This document shows, piece after piece, positions 39,046 to 48,248 of a stretch of DNA of 48,248 bases. The notes under the pieces were generated by a model. It saw only the letters and a program-made list of their open reading frames with translations, made no database searches and was not told where the DNA came from. The stretch is from positions 1 through 48,248 of the forward strand of contig LLCB01000387.1 in assembly GCA_001414345.1 (NCBI GenBank), in the 5' to 3' direction. Both the position numbers and the translations under genes were made by a program. This DNA is from Hymenoscyphus infarciens. Its lineage: Eukaryota > Ascomycota > Leotiomycetes > Helotiales > Helotiaceae. The stretch's first letter is position 1; every line of letters begins with the position of its first letter.

Positions 39046-39917
39046 TATATAAAAACAGGTTATAAAACCAACTCTAATACTATCTTCTACTCTATATAAT
39101 ATTAATATAAATATATACTCCTCTCTAGCTTCTACTAACTTCTAAAACCTGTCTTAATATCAGGTTAGTACTTTATTATAATTAGATATAGTTACTATCT
39201 TCTTAAACCGAGTATATAAATAGCTTAATACTAACGCTTTATTTATTAATCTAATATATTAAGTTTATAAATAGCTTAATACTTATACTAATCTTATAAG
39301 TATAAGTAGATCTACTCTTAAATCCTCTTTAAAACCCTTAGTTAATATTAATAGAGTACTATAAGCCTCTTTACTACTACCTTTCTCTTTTTAAATCTAC
39401 TTAAACTAAAACAATATTAATATTATAATTATATAATAGAAGGACTTAGAAATATATATCTAGAGTTATAGAGTACTAATAGATATTAGTTACTAATTTA
39501 TATATAACTCTTTACTTAATTCCTTTACCTTAGCTTACCTCCTAGAATTATAAGTAAGTCTATATATAATTAATTAAGCAACCTTATATTCTATACCTTA
39601 ATATTCTTACTTTTATTATAGAACTAATAAGTAAGTAGAGGTATAGATAGATAGATAAGTATAAGGTACTAGATATATAAGTAGATAGATAATTAAGTAA
39701 ATAAATAATAAGTAAAAATCTAGAGCTAAGTTAATATACTACTTTTTATAATACTACTATATAAATACTATAATAATTAATTAATAAGTAAGCTTCTAAT
39801 TAGCAGATAAGGTACTAATTCATAAGTAAGCTATTAATAATGTTTATATTAAACTTTATAAAACAATTTAATTCATAGTTACTAGTATTTACTAATAAGC
39901 TATCTATTAATAGTAAT
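39046..39917. other. AT-rich stretch with GATA microsatellite
   Basis: No gene recognised. It contains a direct repeat TATAAATAGCTTAATACT (about 39,212 and 39,263) and a GATA-type microsatellite at about 39,641-39,695. Confidence 0.45.
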
Positions 39918-40100
39918 ATATTAGCTTACGCTCTAATAAGTAGCTTATCTACTAAAAAGAAGCTTATCTACTAGAAGAGTACTTATTTACTAAATAGAAG
40001 CTTATATAATTATCTATTAAAAGAGAGCTTATCTCTTAAAAGAGAGCTTACTTATAAACTATTAGTAGCTTACTTACTAAAAGGTAGCTTATTTATTAAT
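39918..40100 (+). repeat. AGCTTAT/C cluster
   Basis: About eight copies of AGCTTAT or AGCTTAC at 20-30 bp spacing with A/G-rich fillers such as CTACTAAAAAGA and TAAAAGAG. It is the same motif class as the clusters at 26,430 and 38,955. Confidence 0.6.
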
Positions 40101-42490
40101 CTACTAGTTTTAAAGTACTAGAATTAAAAGAGTAGATTAGAGAAAAAGTTCTTTATTCTAGCCTCTTAAGTATATTAATCTTATATATATTAATCCTATC
40201 CTTTATATAAATTCTATCTAGATTAATACTAGCTAAGCTATATTAATTATATCTATACTAAACCTATCTATCCTACTTATAGTAGAAACTACTATATATA
40301 TTTCCTTCTATTCTAAATATCTTATACTAAAATTTATTACTTCTATACTTAACTTATATATCTTCTACCTCTTTAAACTTAAGTATTCTAATAAGGTCTT
40401 AGTATTAGATTTATAGTATTCTAAAGAAGGTTAGTAAGCTACTTTAACTAATACTATAGTTCTCCTACTATCTTTCTTAATTAGTATATAATAGAGGCTT
40501 ATAGCTTCTTTTACTTCTTAGCTACCTTATCTATAGTCTTTTTCATATCTAATATATTAATAGTACTCTTTATAAAGTATATATATTAATCTATATAATC
40601 TTTAAGATAGGCAAAGAAATTTCCTATAAGTAAACCTATAAGAGCCTCTTATATTTAAATATCCTCTTCTTCTTTATTTATAGTATTATATATATAAGAG
40701 AAGATAGTATTAAGTTTAAAGAGAAGCTTCTAAGTAGCCTATATCTTAATTTCTTTTAAGAATTAAGAATATAAGATTAGAGGCTTATGTTATTATTATT
40801 AGTATTCTTAGAGTTTCTATAGTAAGTTAGAATTAGATATTAGCTTAGGTTAAAGAATAAGAACTAACTTATTTAAGTAAGATCTTTATATTAAAAGAAG
40901 AGACTAGTAAAATAAGGCTATTAAGCTTTTTAAGTTCTAAAACGTAATTATAATACTCTAGAGATCTATTATATAAAGTAGGCTTACTTATAATAAGTAA
41001 TAGAGTACTAGTACTATAGATAATAAGAAGAGAATTATAATAGATAGCTAAGAGGAGATTATTATAAGAAGTAACTAAGAAAGAATTATTATAAATAACT
41101 AAGAGAGAAGTATTATAAGTAAAGTTATTATAATAAGTAGCTAAGAAAGAAGAATTATAAGAAGTAGTTAAGAAAGGACTATTCTAGTATATAATTAGTA
41201 AAATATATACTTTAGTCTAATTATATAATATATCTAATAGTTATTATACTCTTATAGCTTATTATAATACTCCTTCTCTTAGTACTATAGTTAGAGAGCC
41301 TTCTTTAAAATATAGTAATTTATATATAGAGCTAAAATATAAGTATTATTAGCTAATTCTAATTTTAAAAAAGTATAAGTAAGAAACTAGAGTTTATTAA
41401 TATAGTCTTTAAGGTATCTAGGAATCCTTAAGACCTATAGAAATTAAGTATTATAAATAGAATTATTAGGTTTTAACTTATAATTAGAATATAATACTTA
41501 GTAACTATTATTATAGATTAGATAGATAGAGTTATAAGATAATTAGTACTAGAATTAGATTAACTAAAGGTTACCTCTTTATAATACTATACCTTCTAAG
41601 AAAGTAATATTATAGCTCTTATTTTACTTAAGTATAGTATTAAGTACGTCTATATTATATAAAAGTAACTAGAAAACCTTAGAGAAGATAAACGCCTCTA
41701 GTTAAGAGTACTTAATAGTACTAGTCTTAATTAGGCTTAGACTTTTAGAGGTATAGAGGTTATTAAAGAGCGATATTAGTAGTTTAATTATCTTATATAT
41801 ATATATTTACTACTCTCTAGTTTTCTTTAATAACTATCTTTAATATTATAGCTTTATATTATCTTAAACTATATCTCTTTCTTTTTCTTTACTTAATTAA
41901 CTTAGCTGATTCTAGTAACGTTACTTTTAGTAATAATTTAACTAATCTTATAGTAAGAATTAGCCTAATCTATCTATTCTATTCTAATAAGTTTACTACT
42001 AGTAACGATTTAGTAGCTACCTATTTCTTAATCTTACTCCTACTTTATAACTCTTATAGTATAGTTTAAATAATATACTATAACTATTTAATCTAATATT
42101 TAATAGTATTAACTTCGTTATAACGCTAATACTAAAGAAGGAAAAGAGAACACTAATAGTAATTAAATAATTTTAATACTATTATAATTTCCTAGTTCTT
42201 ATATTCCTACTACTAGCTAAAGATAAAGAAGCCTATTACTATAGAATTTATAAGGTTTCTTATATACTAGTAGGTCTCTTTAGTAATAATCTTAATAAAG
42301 TAGTTATAAATACTAAGAAGCTTAAGTATAGCGTCTAAGGATCTATAGACTAATATTAGGTCCTATATAATAGAGTTAATAATAAGGACTTATAACTATT
42401 AGATAAGGTAGACTTTAGTATTCCTCTTAACTTAGCTAAACTAGATAGAATATCTCTTCTTATTATTATATAAAGATAAAAAGTTAACTT
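40100..42490. other. AT-rich stretch with a short degenerate repeat
   Basis: No domain recognised. At about 41,025-41,185 there are five degenerate repeats of about 30 bp built on AGCTAAGAAAGAATTATAAGAAGTA. The rest is RIP-type sequence. Confidence 0.45.
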
Positions 42491-42491
42491 T

Positions 42492-44085
42492 AGCTTATAT
42501 TACTTCTAAGATATCTAATAATACTTAAGAGATATAGACGTCTTAAGTAAAGAGGACTTCGGTTTTACTAAGGCTATAAAAAAGTTAGATAATCGAATAC
42601 TAGAGATTATAATATTATAAGAGGTATATAACTTATATATTTATAACCTTAGATTTAGTAACTTCGAGTATAATACTACGATCTAAGAACGTCTAGAGAT
42701 AAGAGTCTAGAATACCTTTAAAAATTAAAAGTCTTACTTATAATAAGAAACTATATATTATAAGAGGCTAGCTAACTTAATTAGTAAGCCTCTTATATAA
42801 GTGTTATAGTTTAATAATATTCCTATAGTTCTTAATAATATAACCTTATTATAGTTAAAAGCTAAATATAAAGTATATATTAAAGATAAGAATAAGAATA
42901 AGAGATTTTATAATATTAAGCTTACTCTTTATACTATTAGCTATATAATAAGTCTCTACTAAATTAATATAATTAGATTATATTATAACTTTATAAAGAA
43001 AGGAATTAATATCTAATAATACTAAGACTAAGAATAAGCTCTTTACTAGTAATAGGATATAGAATAAGCTCTTTAATAATAACAACGCCTTCTTAAGAGC
43101 TTCTCTAGCTCTAAGATTAAGTCTAACAAAGTACTAACTTAACCTATACTATAGTACTTAGAATCTTTAGTTAAAGTCCTAACTTAGTATTTAGATTCTA
43201 CTCTTAAACTAACTATATAGTACTTTAATAATCCTAACCTTATAGTATAAGAGATATAAGATAAAGAAGTATAAGCTAAGGTAGTAAGAGTCTATTAACT
43301 CCTCCTATTTGCTTTTGAAATTAATAATATTAACTTTAATAAATTCCTATAAAATACTAATAATAACCTATATAATCTTAATCTCCTAGATCTACCTTGC
43401 TTTAATAATAAGGTATAATAAACCCTCTCTACCTCTACTACTACTAATAACCTTATTACTTATATAGTTTCTCTAGTATTTATATAACAGCTATAGGTAT
43501 TATTTAGCTCTATATTAAACACTTTATTATAATTACTCTATAATCCTCTTCTATTATATTTATAATAGTCTTAATTCTTAAATACTATTATACTTTTAAT
43601 AATATAGCTAGAAATACTACTATTAAATAACTTTATTTACCTAATATCTAAAAATACTAATTAAGTTAGTTAAAGTCCTTATATTATATATAGCTTAGTA
43701 AACTTTTTTAGTCTAAAGATAGGTACTATAGCTATAGTAATATTATCTATTTAGTTAATAGCTAGTAGTAAATCTCCTTCTTTACCTATAATAGTATATA
43801 TAGATATAGAACTATACTCTTATAGTAGATATAACTCTAGATCCTCTTCCTTAAATAAGTAATTAATTAATAATCTTAAAAATAACCTTTTAGCTAAAAG
43901 AGTACGCTTATCTTCTTAAACTTCTAAAGAATCCTAGGAATCTTAAGAATCCCTTAATAAACTTCTTACTTAAAAGAAGAGCCTTATACTACTATAAACA
44001 CTACTACTAGTAAATAAAAAGTCTAAGAATAAGAAGAGGTAGCTTAAGTTAGCCTTTCTTTCCTCTTTCTTAGCCCTATACCTAC
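42492..44085 (+). pseudogene. Long RIP-decayed Gln-rich protein relic
   Basis: One plus-strand frame of about 531 codons stays in register (checked at 42,537, 43,122 and 43,911) and looks protein-like throughout, interrupted only by TAA and TAG. The stops cluster where Gln is plausible: around 43,015-43,095 repeated GAA-TAA-GCT-CTT units and one surviving CAA suggest a poly-Gln region. The N-terminal part shows VLSKEDFGFTKAIKKLDNRI, and the last 100 codons are Ser/Lys/Asn-rich with a basic stretch KKSKNKKR resembling a nuclear localisation signal. I do not recognise the family. TAA/TAG are common by chance in such AT-rich DNA, so the call is moderate; coherence over 1.6 kb is the main argument. 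Confidence 0.42.
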
Positions 44086-44559
44086 TTAGTATATCTACTT
44101 ATAAAAAGGTTTATTTTAAAGTTAGTCTTAACTTAAGAGTAACTAAGCTATAAATAAGTATATTATTCTTCTTTCTTCTTTTATTACTATATAGGTTTTA
44201 TAAATATAAGAGATTATATACTAGGATTAGTATTATATTCAGTTTATTATTTTTCTTTTTATTTACTATAATATAATTTATCTTCTAATAGCTTATTTAT
44301 ATTTAGTTTCTACTTAAGAAGCTATTTTATATTAGTAGAGTTTTATATTTATAAGATTTAATTAATATTTATATTACTCTTAAAAGTTAAAAGTTAGAGC
44401 TTTTATACCTTAGAAACTATATATATCTTATTATCTTATTATATTATAGTAAGGTTTAATTTAAATAATTTCTTTAAGCTCTAGCTTAATATACTAATTC
44501 TTATTCTTAAAACAGGTATTAGAAAAGTATACTTTTTATACTAACCTTTATTATAGCTT
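44086..44559. other. AT-rich stretch, nothing recognised
   Basis: RIP-type sequence downstream of the Gln-rich relic; no gene or array seen. Confidence 0.4.
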
Positions 44560-44990
44560 ACTTTAGGTTTAATAGCTTACTCTTTATTCTATAGCTTACT
44601 TCTTATATTATAGCTTATATATACTTACTACTCTTACTTTACTAAGAAGCCTTTACTAGATATTCTTTCTTATAAGGTTTTAGAGCCTACTTATAAAGTT
44701 ATATATAAGAAGGTTAGTAAGTTACTTGTTCGTATATTTAAAGCTTACTTATTACTTTAGAGGTTACCTAGCTAAAGTAAATAGTAGGTTTATTAACATC
44801 TTACTTATTAATTTAGAAGCTTATCTACTACTTTATAGCTTACTTAACTAGGAATAACAGTAGATTTAAGAGCTTACTTATATCTTATTAGTTAATTTAA
44901 AAGCTTACTTATAAGCTAAGAGTAGCTTTATAGCTTATCTATCTAAGTATAGCCTATTTACTTATAAATAGCTTACTTATCTTTTAATAT
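44560..44990 (+). repeat. AGCTTAC dispersed cluster
   Basis: About twelve occurrences of AGCTTAC or AGCTTAT at irregular 20-60 bp spacing (for example ATAGCTTACTCTTTATTCTA). Looser than the other clusters, but the motif density is far above the neighbouring sequence. Confidence 0.5.
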
Positions 44991-45459
44991 CTTAGCTTTA
45001 TAACTAGTTTCTATAATACGAATATTACGTAGAACCGCTTTTACCTATCTAAGGCTACTATATTAGGCTCGCTAGCTATTCTTAACTTTCTTTATACCTT
45101 TAACTCCTTTAACCTCGAGTACTCTAATATATATCTACTCTATTTAGTAGACCTCTTTTAAATTTAATTATTAATTAATATATTAAAGACCTCTCTATAT
45201 CTCCTTTATAGCCTTTATATAAAGATTAGTAAGTTTTTTTATATACTTTACCTTTATAATACTAACCTTATATAGATTAACTATACCTCTCTTATTATTA
45301 AAGAATAATAAGTTACTAAGACTTCTCTAAGATTCTAATATAGCCTATATTAAAGATCTCTTTTCTTTAAAATTAATAAATAACCTAAATCAATTTATCT
45401 AAACCCTACTAGTATCTAAGGTTACTATAAAGCCTAGTACTACTTAGGACCTAGTAAAG

Positions 45460-45970
45460 AGCTTAAGCGTTAACTATATTAAAGACTTCTTTACTATAAA
45501 TAGCTATTAAAAGTAGTCTTTCTATAAGGCTGATTTTAAAAATAATATAGGATTAAGTCTAGTAACTATCTAAAGCCTCTCTAAGTTAATTCTAAGACTT
45601 AGCTAATCGTTTACTAAGGTTAATAAAGCTAAGAGCTAGCTCTTTATAAAATCTAGTACTTATAAATAGCTTCTTAAATATAAGGTAGAGGTCTAAGAAA
45701 ATCTTAAGGAATAAAGTACTAAAAAGATAAAATTCATTTATAAGTCTACTTTTAAGGTGCCTTTTCGCTCTTCTTACTTATAATACTAATTATAGATATA
45801 CTAACTAATTTAGCTAGCTACTATAATATAAAACAAAAAGAAGGAACTTAAGATTAAGTCTACTAATATTAATATATATTTTCTTACCTCTACTCTTTTT
45901 AACCTTTCTAAATATAAAGCTCTAACTATTATTAGAAGGAGAACGTTAAGCTTTAAAAGGAAATTAAGAA
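45460..45970 (+). pseudogene. Possible pogo/Fot-type transposase C-terminus relic
   Basis: A plus-strand frame with few stops reads SVNYIKDFFTI, then ADFKNNIGLS and LSKLILRLS, then FIKSSTYK and a charged heptad-like tail NKKKELKIKS. The order (a domain ending in a phenylalanine-rich helix, a G-L-x-P-like turn, VLSKL-like helix, a T-P-like linker and a charged tail) resembles the C-terminal part of fungal DDE_1 (pogo/Fot1-like) transposases. The DDE catalytic part upstream could not be read and no TIR pair was found. Stops fit former Gln codons. It could be another protein; the assignment is tentative. Confidence 0.3.
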
Positions 45971-46379
45971 GATAGAGGTAATACTACTATCTAATAGCCT
46001 TTCTAATAGTCTTAACCTATAAGTAATGTTTATCTATCTAGCTAAGACCTTATTTAAGATAGAGGGTAATACTAAGAGCTTAATAGTTAAAGAAGAGGAA
46101 GAGTATTAAGTAGGTATTAAGTTATTCTATTAATACTCTAAGGTAAGTTATAAGAGTGCTTTTAGATTAGTTATTCTTTAATATAGTAGTATTATAGTAC
46201 TAATTAAGAATAGTAGAATTTACTTTAGAATAGAACTTTACTTTAAGGTAAAACTCGATACTAGCCTCCTTTAATATCATAATATTACTATTTATAAGCG
46301 CTTTATACTTTAGTATAGATTTCGTTATATTATAAGTGTTTAAGTTATAAATAAAAGTAATCTCTCTAGTATCTAGTAC
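45971..46379. other. AT-rich stretch, nothing recognised
   Basis: RIP-type sequence with a possible continuing relic frame (EEEEY-like codons near 46,090) but nothing identifiable. Confidence 0.35.
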
Positions 46380-46419
46380 CTAGTACTTAGTACTTATATA
46401 GATAACATTTCTTAGTAGT

Positions 46420-46510
46420 TTACTTAGTAATTATTAGCTTACTTAGTAGTTAAGAGCTTATCTAGTAATTAGTAGCTTACCTAGTAACTAATAACTTATC
46501 TACAACTTTA
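46420..46510 (+). repeat. AGCTTAC cluster at isochore edge
   Basis: Four copies of a unit of about 23 bp (AGCTTACTTAGTAGTTAAG, AGCTTACCTAGTAACTAAT and variants), preceded by CTAGTATCTAGTACCTAGTACTTAGTAC microrepeats at 46,365-46,395. A TATA-like TATATAAGGGGCTATATAAGC lies downstream at about 46,577-46,597, the same arrangement as at 38,955. Confidence 0.55.
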
Positions 46511-46609
46511 GAGATCTAATAGCTTACCTAACCTAGTCTATATAGATTAAGATATTAGTCATCTAAATACCTATAGTATATAAGGGGCTATATAAGCTAT
46601 AGATTTATA

Positions 46610-47273
46610 CATGTCCTTCGTACTAAAGAAGCTACGTAAAGGTGGTGTCTTTATTAAGGGCACGGCCTTATAGAAGGTAGGAAAAGTATACCTGTGGTAT
46701 ATTATTATTATTGGTCATCTGACTAGAGCTTCTCACCTAATTTCGTGTTACTTTTGGGTGTGCTATGCTAGCAGAGCAGCAATTCCCATCGTTGGGAAGA
46801 TTCTCTACCGGGGCGTGTTCATGGAGAAATGGTCTTGGATCCCCCCAAAACACGGAACTTCTATTTTAGCATTGCTTATCCATCGGAGTTTGGTTCTCTA
46901 TTTTATGTCTACTTTCCTCGTCACTTGTAGACGCTTTGTTGGTCTTGTGGTAGGGTGCGCGCCGAAGGAAACCGGCATGTATTGTTATCAAGAATCAAGG
47001 TCCATACTTTCTCGTCACGGATGGAGGCGCATTTTGCAAACAGCTTCACAAACTCGGGGCCAAAAACTATAGCTATTCGACTGACATGGCAATTTGATCT
47101 GTTTGTTTTTACCGGAAGATTGGAAGGATAGGAGAGCGTTGGGCGAGACAATCGATGCTGTTTTACTGCTCGTACATCACTTTGCCACCATTACACCTCA
47201 GCTCTGTCTTCGATATTCTCGTGCTCAGCCATTTGGTAATCTAATCAGTGTTGATACTTGGGTGGTCCCGTAG
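46610..47273. other. Base-balanced segment upstream of HET relic
   Basis: Normal dinucleotide use, with abundant CA, TG and CG. It probably holds the promoter and/or decayed 5' exons of the HET gene, because the recognisable HET frame opens directly after a stop at 47,271 that could be the AG of an intron (CCCGTAG). Two short open frames here (104 and 76 codons) have no recognisable domain. Confidence 0.45.
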
Positions 47274-48056
47274 TTCAAGGTGTCTCTTATTAGGAACTGG
47301 GTACAGAGCTGTCAAGAAGGAGTCCATGGACTCCCTTGTGCTGACTATCGACGTCAAGTAATATGTAAGCTGCACTATGCAACTGTGAGAATACAATCTT
47401 CTGACACATTCTTTTTTATATAGATCCCCCGGATTTCAGGGTAACTGATGTCAATGCTATGAAGCTGGTTGTGTTAAGCGAATATGCGCGTTTTATAGCC
47501 TTGAGTTACATATGGGAAGATGGAACCGAGAACTCCAACACCCAGCTTCAAAAGAACAACTTAGCCATGTTAGAGATATCAGGTAGTATCTCGAAGATCA
47601 GCCCCCCGAACAGAATTTCAGATGCCCTTTCTCTTTGTCGGGACCTTAACGAGGATTACCTTTGGGTTAACAGGCTCTATATCATTCAGGATAATGCAAT
47701 TTCTAAACACAGACAAATTTATACAATGGACGAGATCTACTCTTCAGTAGCCTTCACTAGTATTATCGCTCTTGATCAACGGGATCGAGGAGGGATACCG
47801 AGCGTTAAACCGTCGCCCTAGGTATTCCTCGACTGTTCGTCCGTTGCATCAATATGTTGATAGAACAAGCGGAATCATACCAATGGGGATAGAGAAAATA
47901 GATTCTTCCCTTTGGAACAAGAGACGATGGACAGTTCAAGAACGCCTATTGTCCAAGAGACGGTTGTTCATTACCGAATTCCAAGTTATATATGAGTGTC
48001 CTTATGGACAAGCACACGAAAAACTCACTTATTACTCCTCGCCTTGGAGAACCTAA
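47274..48056 (+). pseudogene. HET-domain (heterokaryon incompatibility) pseudogene
   Basis: HET proteins trigger the cell-death response to genetically different fusion partners. The reading opens with NWVQSCQEGVHGLPC, the W-x3-C-x4-H-x3-C segment common just before HET domains, crosses a 59-nt intron, then continues through FIALSYIWE, ISDALSLCRDLNEDYLWVNR and YIIQDN (47,490-47,695). A net one-base shift near 47,815-47,820 moves the frame; the downstream part has LWNKRRWTVQERLLSKRRLF, the typical W-x-R-x-W-T-x-Q-E block, and ends at a stop at 48,054-48,056. A normal family member runs hundreds of residues further. Conserved positions are changed (usual WVDRLCIIQDD-type box reads WVNRLYIIQDN), mostly by TpG-to-TpA substitutions. 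The N-terminal start is not determined. It lies beside the AT block. Confidence 0.82.
47365..47423 (+). other. Intron of the HET relic
   Basis: GTAAGC donor, CTGAC branch-point motif at 47,401-47,405 and TAG acceptor, total 59 nt, typical for filamentous ascomycetes. Splicing joins the upstream W/C/H/C frame (91 nt, one base left over) to the HET frame in register, which neither exon supports alone. Confidence 0.75.
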
Positions 48057-48076
48057 AATATTTTTCGTAGACTTCG

Positions 48077-48181
48077 TACCCTGTGGAATATAAGAGGTTA
48101 TATACGTACAGGGTAGACTACAGAGTAGGCTACAGGGTAGGTCAGAAGTACGTAAGTTGAATCGGCACAGGGTAGGTCAGG
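48077..48181. repeat. ACAGGGTAG repeat cluster with inverted copy
   Basis: ACAGGGTAG occurs at 48,108, 48,132 and 48,167, with a related ACAGAGTAG at about 48,120; TACCCTGT at 48,077-48,084 is an inverted copy. The HET relic ends just before it. This may be the edge of a TIR-type element that truncated the gene, but the other end is outside the window. Confidence 0.5.
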
Positions 48182-48248
48182 TGATCGCTAAATCACGTTT
48201 CTAAGGAGTCGAAGTATAAGTATAAAAGACTTAGTGAATTTTGACTTT

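Larger units (their letters stand above)
1..46610. other. RIP-mutated AT-rich isochore
   Basis: This block is extremely rich in A and T, and the dinucleotides CpA and TpG are almost missing, whereas ApG, CpT, GpC and some CpG remain. That pattern is the product expected of repeat-induced point mutation, which in Pezizomycotina converts CpA to TpA on either strand of duplicated DNA. A direct consequence is that ATG and TGA codons hardly exist here and former CAA/CAG/TGG codons read as stops, so relic genes show no open frames. The composition changes abruptly near 46,610, where CA, TG and CG become ordinary. Confidence 0.93.

Noticed and set aside
1..46610. Mitochondrial DNA insertion, suggested by the AT content
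   Set aside because: CpA/TpG are selectively missing while other C- and G-containing dinucleotides persist, and nuclear Gypsy domains are present; this is RIP and not mitochondrial composition.
46758..47072. 104-codon open frame on the plus strand
   Set aside because: No recognisable domain, mixed composition and no clear start context; it is likely a chance frame in or near the HET gene's upstream region.
46921..47151. 76-codon open frame on the minus strand
   Set aside because: Overlaps the 104-codon frame on the other strand and shows no family resemblance; not supported as a gene.
48101..48181. Telomeric repeat tract
   Set aside because: The motif ACAGGGTAG is irregular and is not the TTAGGG repeat of filamentous ascomycetes; too few copies.

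Overview
The window looks like a piece of a filamentous ascomycete (Pezizomycotina) chromosome. Three things suggest this: near-complete loss of CpA/TpG dinucleotides over about 46.6 kb, the signature of repeat-induced point mutation (RIP); a chromodomain Ty3/Gypsy retrotransposon destroyed by the same process; and a HET-domain (heterokaryon incompatibility) gene remnant with a typical short fungal intron (GTAAGC...CTGAC...TAG). The window splits into an AT-rich, gene-poor repeat block (1 to about 46,610) and a base-balanced segment (about 46,610 to 48,248). By coordinates and composition this is an AT-isochore / GC-isochore boundary of a compartmentalised fungal genome.

The most striking object is at 216-19,918. 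It is a 19,703-bp insertion made almost entirely of one 826-bp unit, arranged as two inverted arms: a short left arm of about 2.4 units and a long right arm of about 21.4 units, meeting at a 26-nt centre near 2208-2233. The outer 45 bp at the two ends are perfect inverted repeats. The insertion sits inside a 112-bp tandem satellite and is flanked by a 5-bp direct duplication (AAACT). Removing the insertion plus one AAACT restores the 112-bp period exactly. This is the architecture of a giant foldback-type element, with long inverted termini built from tandem repeats. I do not recognise it as a described fungal family.

From 20,340 to 46,610 lies a graveyard of RIP-mutated elements: a coiled-coil relic on the minus strand; minisatellites; a complete but dead Gypsy chromovirus on the minus strand (26,685-32,487, two 191-bp LTRs, recognisable zinc knuckle, reverse transcriptase, integrase and chromodomain); a 150-bp palindrome; a 97-bp tandem array; a long Gln-rich relic frame; a possible pogo-type transposase tail; and six clusters of an AGCTTAC-type motif. 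Open reading frames are absent here mainly because RIP removed TpG (hence ATG and TGA) and turned Gln/Trp codons into TAA/TAG.

The right end carries a HET-domain pseudogene (47,274-48,056) with a one-base frameshift, an early end and several TpG-to-TpA-type losses of conserved residues. It is followed by a short cluster of ACAGGGTAG repeats. No intact protein-coding gene could be supported anywhere in the window. Domain assignments for RIP-decayed stretches were made by reading translations by eye, without a database search.
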